A DNA stretch of 60,504 nt from Flavobacterium sp. (GTDB lineage Bacteria > Bacteroidota > Bacteroidia > Flavobacteriales > Flavobacteriaceae): NCBI RefSeq assembly GCF_017985075.1, contig NZ_JAGNYF010000004.1, positions 31,929-92,432 of the forward strand, given 5' to 3'. Of this stretch, positions 18,449 through 27,323 are shown piece after piece (position 1 is the first letter of the stretch; every line of letters starts with the position of its first letter). The notes beneath the pieces are model-generated. The model saw only the letters and a list, made by a program, of their open reading frames with translations. It did not search any database and was not told where the DNA came from. The position numbers and the translations under genes were made by a program.

Positions 18449-18483
18449 AAACCCTTCAAGATTTTTAAATTTTAGAAGGGTTT
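18449..18483. terminator. terminator between gpmI and engB
   Basis: Stem AAACCCTTC / GAAGGGTTT (18449-18457 and 18475-18483) with a 17-base A/T loop. It lies between two convergent genes and can serve both. Confidence 0.8.
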
Positions 18484-18520
18484 AATAAATTATAATAATC
18501 CGAAAATCCGCATACTTATA

Positions 18521-19138
18521 TTAAAAATCAGATCCTGTAAACAAGTTCTGATTTACTTCATCTATATAAGTCAAAATTTCTTCTTTACCTAAAGCACTCT
18601 CGGCTGATGTAATAAAATATTGTGGCATTTCTGCCCAATCGTTGGCTAATAAATTTTTCTTATACGCTTCCACGTGTTTGTGAATATGCGTTTTTCCTAA
18701 TTTGTCTGCTTTTGTAAAAACAATACAAAACGGAATTTCACTTTCGCCCAAATATTCAATAAATTCCGTATCAATTTTTTGTGGTTCGTGTCTAATATCT
18801 ACCAAAACAAACGCACAAATAAGTTGTTCTCTACTTTCGAAATAATCAGTAATAAATTGTTGAAATTTTGCTTTTGTGGTTTTTGAAACTTTGGCGTATC
18901 CATAACCAGGTAGATCTACTAAATGCCAGTTTTTGTTAATTAAAAAATGGTTGATTAATTGGGTTTTACCAGGTCTTCCAGAAGTTTTAGCAAGGTTTTT
19001 ATGGTTAGTAATCATATTAATTAACGATGATTTTCCAACATTAGATCGTCCAATAAAAGCATATTCTGGAATTCTGTCTTTTGGACATTTTTCCACTTCG
19101 GAATTACTAACTACAAATTCGGCGGTATTAATTTTCAT
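18521..19138 (-). CDS. engB: ribosome biogenesis GTP-binding protein YihA/EngB
   Basis: A 205-residue small GTPase needed for 50S subunit maturation. G1 is GRSNVGKSS near residue 30, G3 is DLPGYGYA near 75, and G4 is FTKAD near 145. Short length and a single G domain are typical. Its ATG lies inside the 3' end of hepT (11-bp overlap), so it is read on the same transcript as the toxin-antitoxin pair and the hydrolase. The essential nature of EngB in studied bacteria means that transcription through the TA module must be kept. Confidence 0.95.
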   Translation of the reverse strand: MKINTAEFVVSNSEVEKCPKDRIPEYAFIGRSNVGKSSLINMITNHKNLAKTSGRPGKTQLINHFLINKNWHLVDLPGYGYAKVSKTTKAKFQQFITDYFESREQLICAFVLVDIRHEPQKIDTEFIEYLGESEIPFCIVFTKADKLGKTHIHKHVEAYKKNLLANDWAEMPQYFITSAESALGKEEILTYIDEVNQNLFTGSDF

Positions 19139-19469
19139 TTAATAAGTTATTTGATTCGGATAATAATAATGGTAAATCTTTCATAATTATCTTCCAAATT
19201 AAAATATCGTCAACACTATCATAGGCATGTATTACTTTATTTCGCAAGTCAACTATAGTTCTAGAATAAGATATTTTTATTTTTGGGTTTATTTTTAAAA
19301 GTTTAGACATAGCTTCTCCAATTATTTCTAATTCTCTTTCTACGGCTCTTCTTTTAGTTTTGCTTGCTAGATATTCCTCTAAAATTCTTCGATTTTCCAA
19401 ATGCTCATCAATAGAAATAATACAATCAACAATGTCCAAAAGTAATTTTTTTTCTTCTCTAGTCGTCAT
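19128..19469 (-). CDS. hepT: HepT-like ribonuclease toxin (DUF86)
   Basis: A 113-residue HEPN-superfamily protein. The canonical catalytic motif RxxxxHxY is intact as RNKVIHAY near residues 75-82, preceded by the helical bundle with RAVERELEIIGEA typical of HepT. In studied systems HepT is an RNase toxin and is silenced by MntA, which adds AMP to the Tyr of this motif. Its ATG overlaps the mntA stop as ATGA, the usual coupling for this pair. The 3' end runs 11 bp into engB. The intact motif suggests an active toxin. Confidence 0.88.
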   Translation of the reverse strand: MTTREEKKLLLDIVDCIISIDEHLENRRILEEYLASKTKRRAVERELEIIGEAMSKLLKINPKIKISYSRTIVDLRNKVIHAYDSVDDILIWKIIMKDLPLLLSESNNLLNEN

Positions 19470-19768
19470 ATAATTTGAAATTTACTTTCGTTTATACTTT
19501 CAATCAGGTATTTATTTTTTAATGTTTTTTCAGCTACTAATTCTATTGGTTTTTGTAATAAAACTTCCAATTCGTTTAAGAGACTAAAATAGTTTAAAGC
19601 ATACGTTTCGTAATCTAAATCATCATAGAAACTAAATAAAAAATCAACATCACTTTTTGCGTGATGGTTGTTTTTTGTCATACTCCCAAAAATATAAGCA
19701 CTTTTTGCGTTGTATTTTGCAAATATTGATTTTATATTTTCTAAATTATTTTCAATAGATTTTTCCAT
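19466..19768 (-). CDS. mntA: MntA-type nucleotidyltransferase antitoxin
   Basis: A 100-residue minimal nucleotidyltransferase. The signature GSx10DxD is exact: GSMTKNNHHAKSDVD near residues 28-42, giving the Gly-Ser nucleotide loop and the two metal-binding Asp residues. A third acidic residue, ELVAEK, lies downstream. In studied HepT/MntA modules it AMPylates the toxin and so neutralises it. It starts 3 bp after the hydrolase stop codon and overlaps hepT by 4 bp, antitoxin first, which fits the usual order. The module lies in a housekeeping operon, not in a plasmid-like region. Confidence 0.88.
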   Translation of the reverse strand: MEKSIENNLENIKSIFAKYNAKSAYIFGSMTKNNHHAKSDVDFLFSFYDDLDYETYALNYFSLLNELEVLLQKPIELVAEKTLKNKYLIESINESKFQII

Positions 19769-19771
19769 AAT

Positions 19772-20527
19772 TTATAATTTTTTCTCGCTAAGCCAATTAA
19801 ATAACAAATCATTAAATTGATCTGGTTCTTCCATCATAGCGGCATGACCACATTTGTCTATCCAATATAATTCAGAATTTGGAAGCAGTTTTTTAAATTC
19901 TTCAGCTACTTCTGGCGGCGTTACTTTATCTTGTTTTCCCCAAATAATACAAGTTGGCACATGCATTTTTGGTAAATCTTTAGCCATATTATGACGAATG
20001 GCGCTTTTGGCAATAGTTAAAGTTTTTAACAATTTAATTCGGTCGTTTACGGTAGCAAAAACTTCATCAATAATTTCTTTTGTTGCCACTTCAGGCTTAT
20101 AAAATACGTCTTCCGCTTTTTTTCTAATGTATTCATAATCTCCACGTTTAGGGTAACTTTCTCCCATGGCGCTTTCGTATAATCCCGAACTTCCAGTAAT
20201 TACTAATCCTCTAACTAATTCAGGATATTGTTTCGTAAAATACAAACCAATATGTCCACCTAACGAATTTCCTACCAAAATTACACGTTCTAATCCTTTG
20301 AAAACAATAAAGTCTTTAACATATCTGGCAAATGCTTTCACATTAGTTTTTAATAAACTTTGCGTATAAATCGGCAATTCAGGAATAATTACTTTGTATC
20401 CTTTACTTGGAAAAAAATTAGCCACTCCGTCAAAATTACTTAAGCCGCCCATCAAACCATGTAACACAATTATTGGTGTGCCTTCACCTGATTCAAAATA
20501 CGTATATTTTTTTTCTTTCTTTATCAT
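19772..20527 (-). CDS. alpha/beta fold hydrolase
   Basis: A 251-residue cytoplasmic hydrolase. The nucleophile elbow is GNSLGGH (Ser near residue 97), the oxyanion HGLMGG motif lies near 24, and the late His is in CGHAAMMEEP near 227, with an Asp in KVTPPE upstream region (WGKQDKVTP). This is the complete triad of ester or C-C bond hydrolases of the MhpC/BioH type. The substrate is unknown. It leads the leftward operon hydrolase-mntA-hepT-engB and is divergent from the dcw cluster. In other Flavobacteria I would expect this gene next to engB directly, so the TA pair looks inserted; this expectation is from memory. Confidence 0.85.
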   Translation of the reverse strand: MIKKEKKYTYFESGEGTPIIVLHGLMGGLSNFDGVANFFPSKGYKVIIPELPIYTQSLLKTNVKAFARYVKDFIVFKGLERVILVGNSLGGHIGLYFTKQYPELVRGLVITGSSGLYESAMGESYPKRGDYEYIRKKAEDVFYKPEVATKEIIDEVFATVNDRIKLLKTLTIAKSAIRHNMAKDLPKMHVPTCIIWGKQDKVTPPEVAEEFKKLLPNSELYWIDKCGHAAMMEEPDQFNDLLFNWLSEKKL

Positions 20528-20740
20528 AAAAACGTCTTCGTGTTCAACTATCTAATACGTACAAAAATACATTTTTTTTTCACATTTTTTTCATAATTCA
20601 GATTATTAAATTGTTTCCAAGCTAAAACTCTAATTTTCAATTTGTTTTGAAAATTAATACTGGAATTTTTAATGTTTTTTCAACAATTTATTTAATCGTT
20701 AAAAACTTAAATTCTTTGTAATTATCAGTATTTTCAGTAC

Positions 20741-20829
20741 ATAAGTGGTATTTCAAACTATTTTAATCAAAAACTTATTAACAAAGTGGTATTTTGTGGT
20801 AAAAAGTGGTAAAATATTTTTTAAATTTG
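20741..20829 (+). promoter_or_regulatory. dcw promoter region with MraZ-box-like repeats
   Basis: Three GTGGT words lie at 20786, 20796 and 20806, spaced exactly 10 bp, with AAAGTGGTA seen in full at the first and third. A fourth lies alone at 20745. MraZ in studied bacteria binds three short G-rich repeats with 10-bp spacing upstream of its own gene (TGGG-N6 in enterobacteria, AAAGTGK-N3 in mycoplasmas). TAAATTTG at 20822-20829 matches the flavobacterial -7 box. The repeats cover the -15 to -45 zone, where a bound repressor would block initiation. The rest of the 20528-20855 gap is A/T-rich with nothing else I can name. Confidence 0.7.
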
Positions 20830-20855
20830 TCTCAATAATAATTCATTTATAAAAG

Positions 20856-21326
20856 TTGAATACATTTTTAGGAACATACGAGTGCAAAGTTGATGCAAAA
20901 GGAAGGTTAATGGTACCTGCGCCTCTAAAAAAACAACTGGGTAATTTTGAAGAAGGTTTTGTATTGAAACGTTCTGTATTTCAGCCTTGCTTGGAATTGT
21001 ATCCAATGAAGGAATGGAATAAAGTCATGCAGAAAATCAATAAGTTAAATCGCTTTGTAAAAAAGAATAACGATTTCATTAGAGCATTTACTGCTGGTGT
21101 TAGAATGGTTGAAATTGATGCAACAGGTAGGTTGTTAATCCCGAAAGATTTAGTGTTGTTTTCTAAAATAGATAAAGATATTGTATTGTCATCTGCTGTT
21201 TCGATAATTGAAATTTGGGATAAAAATTTATACGAATCTGCATTAGATCACGCAATGGTTGATTTTGCAGATTTAGCCGAAGAAGTAATGGGTAACCAAA
21301 ATGAAGAGGAAGATGGAATATCATAA
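20856..21326 (+). CDS. mraZ: transcriptional regulator and cell-division protein MraZ
   Basis: A 156-residue AbrB/SpoVT-like regulator with two tandem DNA-binding halves: YECKVDAKGRLMVPAPLKKQL near residues 8-28 and VEIDATGRLLIPKDLV near 85-100. Each half holds the DxxGR motif. It represses its own dcw operon by forming a ring on the repeats upstream. The start is a TTG at 20856, since MNTFLGTYECKVD aligns with family N-termini and no ATG is available. A weak start may hold MraZ low. Its 3' end overlaps rsmH by 14-26 bp. Confidence 0.93.
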   Translation: MNTFLGTYECKVDAKGRLMVPAPLKKQLGNFEEGFVLKRSVFQPCLELYPMKEWNKVMQKINKLNRFVKKNNDFIRAFTAGVRMVEIDATGRLLIPKDLVLFSKIDKDIVLSSAVSIIEIWDKNLYESALDHAMVDFADLAEEVMGNQNEEEDGIS

Positions 21327-22209
21327 CCCAGTACTTTTAAAAGAAACAGTTGCGGGTTTAAATATTAAACCTGACGGAATTTACGTTGATGTCACTTTTG
21401 GCGGCGGCGGACATTCAAGAGAAATTATGAAGCATTTAGGGCCAAACGGAAAATTGTTTGGTTTTGATCAAGATACAGATGCGTTAGCAAATGCAATAGA
21501 TGATGAACGATTTATTTTAATTAATGAGAATTTCAGATTTATTAAAAGGTTCTTACGCTTTCACGGCGTAAAGCAAGTAGATGGAATTTTGGGTGATTTC
21601 GGAGTTTCTTCTCATCAATTCGATGTGGCAGATAGAGGTTTTTCTACTCGTTTTGATGCCGCTTTAGATATGAGAATGAATCAGAATGATACACTTTCTG
21701 CTTATGAAGTGGTAAACGATTATGCAGAAACTGAACTAAAACGCGTTTTTGTTGATTTTGGTGAATTGAAAAATGGCGGCGCTATGGCAAACGTAATTGT
21801 AGCCGCAAGAGCAGATAAGAAAATTAAAAATTCTGAGCAACTAAAAGAAGTTTTGTCTCGTTTTTTGCCAGGGCATAAAGCAAATAAAATTTTAGCTCAA
21901 ATTTATCAAGCCATTCGTATAGAAGTAAATCAAGAGATTGAAGTATTGAAAGAATTTTTAATGCAAACGGAAGAATTATTGGTGTCTGGAGGAAGATTAA
22001 GTGTTATTTCGTATCATTCATTGGAAGACAGATTAGTAAAACGATTCATAAGAAACGGTATGTTTGAAGGCGAACCAGAACGCGATTTTTTTGGAAATTT
22101 TGAAGTGCCTTTTAAAAGTATTGAAAAATTAATTGTGCCTTCAGCCGCAGAAATAGAAATAAACAATAGAGCTAGAAGTGCAAAACTTCGTGTAGCAGAA
22201 AAAAAATAA
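21301..22209 (+). CDS. rsmH: 16S rRNA (cytosine(1402)-N(4))-methyltransferase
   Basis: A 302-residue SAM enzyme that methylates C1402 of 16S rRNA at the P site. YHNPVLLKETVAGL opens the domain, DVTFGGGGHSREIM is the SAM loop, ILGDFGVSSHQFD and the helical insert with RMNQNDTLSAYEVVN are family hallmarks. SYHSLEDRLVKRF near the C-terminus completes the signature. Two starts are possible: the ATG at 21301 or the ATG at 21313 (MEYHNPVLL), which has GAAGAGGAAG just upstream. The second aligns better with relatives. It overlaps mraZ and joins ftsL as TAATG. Confidence 0.96.
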   Translation: MKRKMEYHNPVLLKETVAGLNIKPDGIYVDVTFGGGGHSREIMKHLGPNGKLFGFDQDTDALANAIDDERFILINENFRFIKRFLRFHGVKQVDGILGDFGVSSHQFDVADRGFSTRFDAALDMRMNQNDTLSAYEVVNDYAETELKRVFVDFGELKNGGAMANVIVAARADKKIKNSEQLKEVLSRFLPGHKANKILAQIYQAIRIEVNQEIEVLKEFLMQTEELLVSGGRLSVISYHSLEDRLVKRFIRNGMFEGEPERDFFGNFEVPFKSIEKLIVPSAAEIEINNRARSAKLRVAEKK

Positions 22210-22568
22210 TGGCAAAAGAAAGCAGTATATATAGTCTATTAAAAGCAAAATTCTTAATTGATGATGATGCGCTAAAAACTTGGAAATTTATAATTTTCGT
22301 TTTTTCATTGGCTATGTTAATGGTGTATTTCAATCATAACTACGATGAAAAAAATTATAGGATTACGAGTTTAACAAATGAAGTGAAAGAGTTACGTTCG
22401 AAATTTGTAGATACACGTTCTGAACTAATGAAATTAAAAATGGAATCCACCGTTTCAAAAAAAATGGAAGCAAGACAAATTTTGCCGTCTACTGTTCCAC
22501 CAAAAAAAATTGTAATACGTAAACCTGAAGAAAAAAGTTTTATAGATAAATTAAAAATATGGCAATAA
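22209..22568 (+). CDS. ftsL: FtsL-like cell division protein
   Basis: A 119-residue bitopic membrane protein. A cytoplasmic N-terminus is followed by one membrane helix (FIIFVFSLAMLMVYF, about residues 29-43) and a periplasmic coiled coil with heptads (RITSLTNEVKELRSKFVDTRSELMKLKME). This is the FtsL layout and its position between rsmH and ftsI is invariant in dcw clusters. FtsL forms the FtsQLB complex that switches on FtsW/FtsI. The sequence itself is poorly conserved across phyla, so the name rests on topology and position. It overlaps rsmH (TAATG) and ftsI by 10 bp. Confidence 0.85.
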   Translation: MAKESSIYSLLKAKFLIDDDALKTWKFIIFVFSLAMLMVYFNHNYDEKNYRITSLTNEVKELRSKFVDTRSELMKLKMESTVSKKMEARQILPSTVPPKKIVIRKPEEKSFIDKLKIWQ

Positions 22569-24541
22569 AAAACGACAATATAATTTCTTACCGACTGGCA
22601 TTTGTGGTGGTTTGCGTTGTTGCGTTTGCGTTTGCGATTGCTATAAAACTATTTAATATACAGTGGGTAGGTGGCGATTATTATAGAAAATTAGCCAAAC
22701 AACGCACCGTTAAAAATTTCGAAATTCCTGCCAATAAAGGAAATATTTACTCATCAGATGGAAGTTTATTAGCTACTTCAGTTCCTGAATATACCATCCG
22801 TTTTGATGCGGTGACACCATCTGAAGAAAATTTTGAAAAATATTATGTTGCCTTGTCAGATTCACTTGCAAAACTTGTAGGAAAATCATCTGGCGAATTT
22901 CAAAGAGATTTAAGAAAAGCAAAAAACACTAAAAACAGGTATTTTTTAGTTGCTAAAAAATTAACGTTTACTGAATATATGCGCGTAAAAGAGTTCCCGT
23001 TATTTAAGTTGGGAGCAAATAAAGGCGGAATTATTGCCGAGCAGCAAACCGTTCGTAAACATCCTGTTGGATTAATTGCAAACAGAACGATAGGTTATGA
23101 ACGCGATGGCAATCAAGGTAAAGGTTTAGAATATGCGTTTCGTAAATATTTAAACGGAACAAACGGCCACCATTGGATGCAAAAAATTGCAAAAAATCAA
23201 TGGAAACCTATTTCTGATATTAATGAATTAGATCCAGTTGACGGGTACGATGTAATTTCAACTATTGATGTTTTTATTCAAGATATCGCACATCACGCAC
23301 TTTTAAAACAATTAGAGTTTTATAAAGCAGACCACGGATGTGTAGTGGTTATGGAAACCAACACGGGTTACATAAAAGCCATTTCAAATTTAGGAAAATC
23401 GGAAGATGGTTCGTATTTCGAAACTCAAAATTATGCACTAACGGAATCTCACGAACCGGGCTCTACCTTTAAATTAATGGATTTAATTGCCTTAATTGAT
23501 GATAAAAAAGCAGATACCAGTTCTGTTTATAATTCAAATGGTGGTATAGTTACGATTCAAGGCAGACCAGTAAAAGATTCAAATCATCACGGATACGGAA
23601 TTGCCTCATTAGCAAAAGGTTTTGAAGTGTCATCAAACACCATTTTAGTACAAGCAACTTATCAGGCCTATAAAAATAATCCTTGGCAATTTATCAATAG
23701 AATCAACAGTTACGGATTAAATAAAAAACAGGGTTTACAAATCAAAGGAGAAGGACAACCAGTAATTCCACAACCAGGAGCTAAAAATTGGTATGGCACC
23801 ACGTTGCCTTGGATGGCATTTGGATATGGTGTTTCTATGACGCCTTTACAAACACTTTCCTTGTATAATGCGGTAGCAAATGATGGTAAAATGGTAAAAC
23901 CAATTTTTGTAAGCGAAATAAAAGAGTGGAGTAAAACCATTAAAAAGTACGATCCTGAGGTAATTAATCCGAAAATATGTTCTGATGAAACTTTACTAAA
24001 AGTTAGAAAAGTATTGGAAAATGTGGTTAAAAACGGGACAGGTAAAAGTTTGTATTCTGCCGATTTTTCAATGGCTGGTAAAACAGGAACTGCTCAAGTA
24101 AACTATAGTAAAGCAGAAATGTCTTATGCGTCTTCTTTTGTGGGCTATTTTCCTGCAGATCAACCAAAATATTCTTGCATAGTTGTGGTGCATAATCCAG
24201 ATAAGTCAAAAGGATATTATGGAGCTGATGTAGCGGGACCAGTTTTTAAACGTATTGCGCAAAAAATATTTACAGATGTTCCAAACACAAATAAGTTTAC
24301 TGACATCAAATTAAAAAGTAAAAAACAAGAAGCTTTATACAGCGAATTTGAAAAAAAATCTCAAGGAAACACAAACAAAGTGCCAAACGTAAAAGGAATG
24401 GCAGGAATGGATGCGGTTTCTTTATTAGAAAATTTAGGGTTTAAAGTAAAATTTATTGGAGTTGGAAAAGTAAAAAAACAATCCATTAATCCAGGTGAAA
24501 CATTCAAGAAAAATCAAATCATTACAATAGAATTATCGTGA
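22559..24541 (+). CDS. ftsI: penicillin-binding protein 2/3, septal transpeptidase, with PASTA domain
   Basis: A 660-residue class B PBP that crosslinks septal peptidoglycan. One N-terminal membrane helix (residues 11-31) is followed by the dimerisation domain and the transpeptidase domain. The active-site motifs are STFK at 302-305 (Ser302), SSN near 358, and KTGTAQ near 506. A single PASTA domain closes the protein (VPNVKGMAGMDAVSLLENLG ...), absent from enterobacterial FtsI but usual in this phylum. It begins 10 bp before the ftsL stop and its TGA stop overlaps the GTG start of murE. Confidence 0.96.
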   Translation: MAIKNDNIISYRLAFVVVCVVAFAFAIAIKLFNIQWVGGDYYRKLAKQRTVKNFEIPANKGNIYSSDGSLLATSVPEYTIRFDAVTPSEENFEKYYVALSDSLAKLVGKSSGEFQRDLRKAKNTKNRYFLVAKKLTFTEYMRVKEFPLFKLGANKGGIIAEQQTVRKHPVGLIANRTIGYERDGNQGKGLEYAFRKYLNGTNGHHWMQKIAKNQWKPISDINELDPVDGYDVISTIDVFIQDIAHHALLKQLEFYKADHGCVVVMETNTGYIKAISNLGKSEDGSYFETQNYALTESHEPGSTFKLMDLIALIDDKKADTSSVYNSNGGIVTIQGRPVKDSNHHGYGIASLAKGFEVSSNTILVQATYQAYKNNPWQFINRINSYGLNKKQGLQIKGEGQPVIPQPGAKNWYGTTLPWMAFGYGVSMTPLQTLSLYNAVANDGKMVKPIFVSEIKEWSKTIKKYDPEVINPKICSDETLLKVRKVLENVVKNGTGKSLYSADFSMAGKTGTAQVNYSKAEMSYASSFVGYFPADQPKYSCIVVVHNPDKSKGYYGADVAGPVFKRIAQKIFTDVPNTNKFTDIKLKSKKQEALYSEFEKKSQGNTNKVPNVKGMAGMDAVSLLENLGFKVKFIGVGKVKKQSINPGETFKKNQIITIELS

Positions 24542-26001
24542 GCCAGTTAAAAGACATATTATATAAAGTTGCCATTGAATCGGTTCACGGTTCTACTGAT
24601 TTGACTATAGAAAAAATCGAGTTCGACTCCAGAAAAGTTTCTAACAATGATGTTTTTGTAGCAATTAAAGGTACACTTTCAGACGGACATCAATTTATTG
24701 ACAAAGCCATTTCTTTAGGTGCATCGGTTATCGTTTGTGAAGTTTTACCAACTACATTATCAGATAATTGCACGTATGTGAAGGTGCAAAATTCTAATCA
24801 AGCTTTAGCCTTTTTATCAGCAAATTATTACGATAATCCGTCAGAAAAACTAAAATTAGTTGGGATTACAGGTACCAATGGAAAAACTACAATTGCCTCA
24901 TTATTGTATCAAATGTTTAAAAAAGCAGGATACAAAGTAGGATTATTGTCAACCGTAAAAATTATGGTTGATGAGGTAGAATATAAAGCGACTCATACTA
25001 CGCCTGACTCGCTAACTATTAATAAATATTTGGATGAAATGGTTGCGGTAGGTTGCGAATTCTGTTTTATGGAAGTTTCCTCACACGGAATTCATCAAAA
25101 ACGTACCGAATCTTTACATTTTGAAGGTGGTGTGTTTACTAATTTATCTCACGACCATTTAGATTATCACGAAACTTTTGCAGAATATAGAGATGTAAAA
25201 AAATCATTTTTCGATGGATTGCCAAAATCTGCTTTTGCTATCACAAATGTTGATGATAAAAATGGCGAAGTTATGTTTCAAAATACGGCAGCAAGAAAAA
25301 AAACTTACGCCTTAAAAACGTATGCTGATTTTAAAGCACAAATATTAGAAAATCAATTAACGGGATTGGTTTTAAAAATCAATAACGAAGAAGTTTGGAC
25401 GAAACTAATTGGTTCGTTTAACGCATATAATATTTTAGCCATTTACGGTGTTGCACTCGAATTAGGAATAGAAAGCACAGAAGCATTACGATTATTGTCT
25501 GAATTAGAAAGTGTTTCAGGTCGTTTTCAGTTTGTGGTTTCTGCTACCAAAATTACAGCAATTGTCGATTACGCACATACGCCAGATGCGTTAGAAAACG
25601 TGCTGAAAACAATAGAAAATATTCGTACTAAAAACGAACAATTATTTACCATCGTAGGTTGTGGTGGCGATAGAGATAAAACGAAACGACCAATTATGGC
25701 AAATATTGCTGCTTCTTTTAGCGATAAAGCCATCTTTACTTCAGACAATCCAAGAACCGAAAATCCTCAAACCATAATTGATGAAATGGAAGTAGGAGTA
25801 GAGGCTCAGAATTATAAAAAAACAGTAGCTATTTTAGATAGAAAACAAGCCATAAAAACCGCTTGTCAAATGGCAAATTCAGGCGACATTATTCTGATTG
25901 CAGGAAAAGGCCACGAAACCTATCAAGAAATAAACGGAGTCCGTCAGGATTTTGACGATATGCAAATCGTACAAGAAATATTAAAACAATTAGAAAAATA
26001 G
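24538..26001 (+). CDS. murE: UDP-MurNAc-L-Ala-D-Glu:meso-2,6-diaminopimelate ligase
   Basis: A 487-residue Mur ligase that adds the third residue of the stem peptide. GTNGKTT near 110 is the ATP loop, and the HTTPDS segment and SHGIHQKR region bind UDP-MurNAc. The DNPRTENP motif near 405 is the meso-DAP specificity signature, so the peptidoglycan is DAP-type, in line with the L,D-transpeptidases in this window. The start is a GTG overlapping the ftsI TGA as GTGA. It is followed by an unusual 100-bp gap before mraY, the longest inside this cluster. Confidence 0.96.
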   Translation: MSQLKDILYKVAIESVHGSTDLTIEKIEFDSRKVSNNDVFVAIKGTLSDGHQFIDKAISLGASVIVCEVLPTTLSDNCTYVKVQNSNQALAFLSANYYDNPSEKLKLVGITGTNGKTTIASLLYQMFKKAGYKVGLLSTVKIMVDEVEYKATHTTPDSLTINKYLDEMVAVGCEFCFMEVSSHGIHQKRTESLHFEGGVFTNLSHDHLDYHETFAEYRDVKKSFFDGLPKSAFAITNVDDKNGEVMFQNTAARKKTYALKTYADFKAQILENQLTGLVLKINNEEVWTKLIGSFNAYNILAIYGVALELGIESTEALRLLSELESVSGRFQFVVSATKITAIVDYAHTPDALENVLKTIENIRTKNEQLFTIVGCGGDRDKTKRPIMANIAASFSDKAIFTSDNPRTENPQTIIDEMEVGVEAQNYKKTVAILDRKQAIKTACQMANSGDIILIAGKGHETYQEINGVRQDFDDMQIVQEILKQLEK

Positions 26002-26101
26002 TAAAAAGTAAAGAGTGAATAGTAAGGAGTGTAATTGATGCGGATAAACTTGCCAAAACCTTTTAAACTCATAAACTTTTAACCTTTTAAACCCAAAAAT
26101 T
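26002..26101. other. non-coding spacer inside the dcw operon
   Basis: One hundred bases without a gene between murE and mraY, where most junctions here overlap or nearly touch. The left half is purine-rich with repeated AGTAAxGAGTG words. The right half repeats CTTTTAAAC-like words three times (near 26060, 26075 and 26087). I see no stem with a T-run and no clear -7 box. It could be a slipped-repeat spacer or hold an internal processing site. Confidence 0.5.
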
Positions 26102-27322
26102 ATGTTATACTACATCTTTAAATACTTAGACGAAGCTTACAATTTGCCAGGTGCAGGTTTGTTTCAATATATCACGTTCCGTTCTGGGATTGCGGTTATT
26201 TTATCGTTGTTAATTTCTACCATATATGGAAAAAGAATTATCAACTATTTACGAAACAAACAAGTGGGTGAAACTGTTCGTGAGTTAGGTTTAGATGGGC
26301 AAGTGCAAAAAGCAGGAACGCCAACTATGGGTGGTTTAATCATTATTTTAGCTACGCTGGTTCCGGTTTTGCTATTGGCAAAATTAGATAACATTTATAT
26401 CATTTTGCTTTTGGTGACAACTATTTGGATGGGAAGTATTGGTTTTTTAGACGATTATATTAAAGTTTTCAAAAAAGATAAAGAAGGTTTAAAAGGTAAG
26501 TTTAAAGTAATAGGTCAGATTGGTTTAGGAATCATAGTAGGGGCTACCTTATATTTTCATCCAAGCGTAACAATAAAAGAAGATGTTGTTTTAAGAAAGC
26601 AAGGAATAGAAACAGTAATTAAAACTACTTCACCTGAAGTGAAATCAATGGAAACGACTATTCCATTTATGAAAAATAACACGTTTGATTATGCGGAATT
26701 ACTATCATTTATGGGTGATGATTATCAAAATTGGGCTTGGTTAATTTTTATTCCAGTAGTTATTTTCATCATTACTGCGGTTTCAAATGGTGCTAACTTA
26801 ACCGATGGAATCGATGGTTTAGCGGCAGGTACTTCGGCCATTTCCGTATTGGTTTTAGGTATTTTCACCTTCGTATCGGGAAATATTATTTTCTCTAACT
26901 ATTTAAATATTATGTACATCCCAAATTCGGGTGAAATGACCATATATATTGCCGCATTTGTAGGAGCACTTATTGGATTTTTATGGTACAACACCTATCC
27001 AGCAACCGTATTTATGGGCGACACAGGAAGTTTGACTATCGGGGGAATTATCGCAGTAATTGCAATCGCAGTTCGTAAAGAATTAATGATTCCTGTTTTA
27101 TGTGGAATTTTCTTAGCGGAAAACTTTTCAGTGGTGTTACAAGTAGCCTATTTCAAATATACCAAAAAGAAATTTGGCGAAGGTCGTCGTATTTTCTTAA
27201 TGTCGCCTTTACATCATCATTATCAGAAAAAAGGTTATCACGAAAGTAAAATCGTAACACGTTTTTGGATTGTAGCTATAATTCTAGCAATTTTCTCACT
27301 TGTATCTTTAAAATTAAGATAA
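26102..27322 (+). CDS. mraY: phospho-N-acetylmuramoyl-pentapeptide-transferase
   Basis: A 406-residue polytopic inner-membrane enzyme that makes lipid I from undecaprenyl phosphate and UDP-MurNAc-pentapeptide. [10 protein letters not shown] near 76 is the family signature. LDDYIK near 117 and [10 protein letters not shown] near 240 carry the catalytic Asp residues, and GFLWYN and MGDTGSL follow. [10 protein letters not shown] is the late His-rich loop. The protein is about 40 residues longer than the enterobacterial form because of a loop near 155-205. It is followed by murD after one base. Confidence 0.97.
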   Translation: MLYYIFKYLDEAYNLPGAGLFQYITFRSGIAVILSLLISTIYGKRIINYLRNKQVGETVRELGLDGQVQKAGTPTMGGLIIILATLVPVLLLAKLDNIYIILLLVTTIWMGSIGFLDDYIKVFKKDKEGLKGKFKVIGQIGLGIIVGATLYFHPSVTIKEDVVLRKQGIETVIKTTSPEVKSMETTIPFMKNNTFDYAELLSFMGDDYQNWAWLIFIPVVIFIITAVSNGANLTDGIDGLAAGTSAISVLVLGIFTFVSGNIIFSNYLNIMYIPNSGEMTIYIAAFVGALIGFLWYNTYPATVFMGDTGSLTIGGIIAVIAIAVRKELMIPVLCGIFLAENFSVVLQVAYFKYTKKKFGEGRRIFLMSPLHHHYQKKGYHESKIVTRFWIVAIILAIFSLVSLKLR

Positions 27323-27323
27323 T

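Noticed and set aside
19128-19768. HepT/MntA pair as a mobile island
   Set aside because: No integrase, repeats or composition change around it; junctions are tight operon junctions.
26002-26101. Internal terminator or promoter inside the dcw cluster
   Set aside because: No GC-rich stem with T-run and no TAnnTTTG box with a TTG at the right distance.
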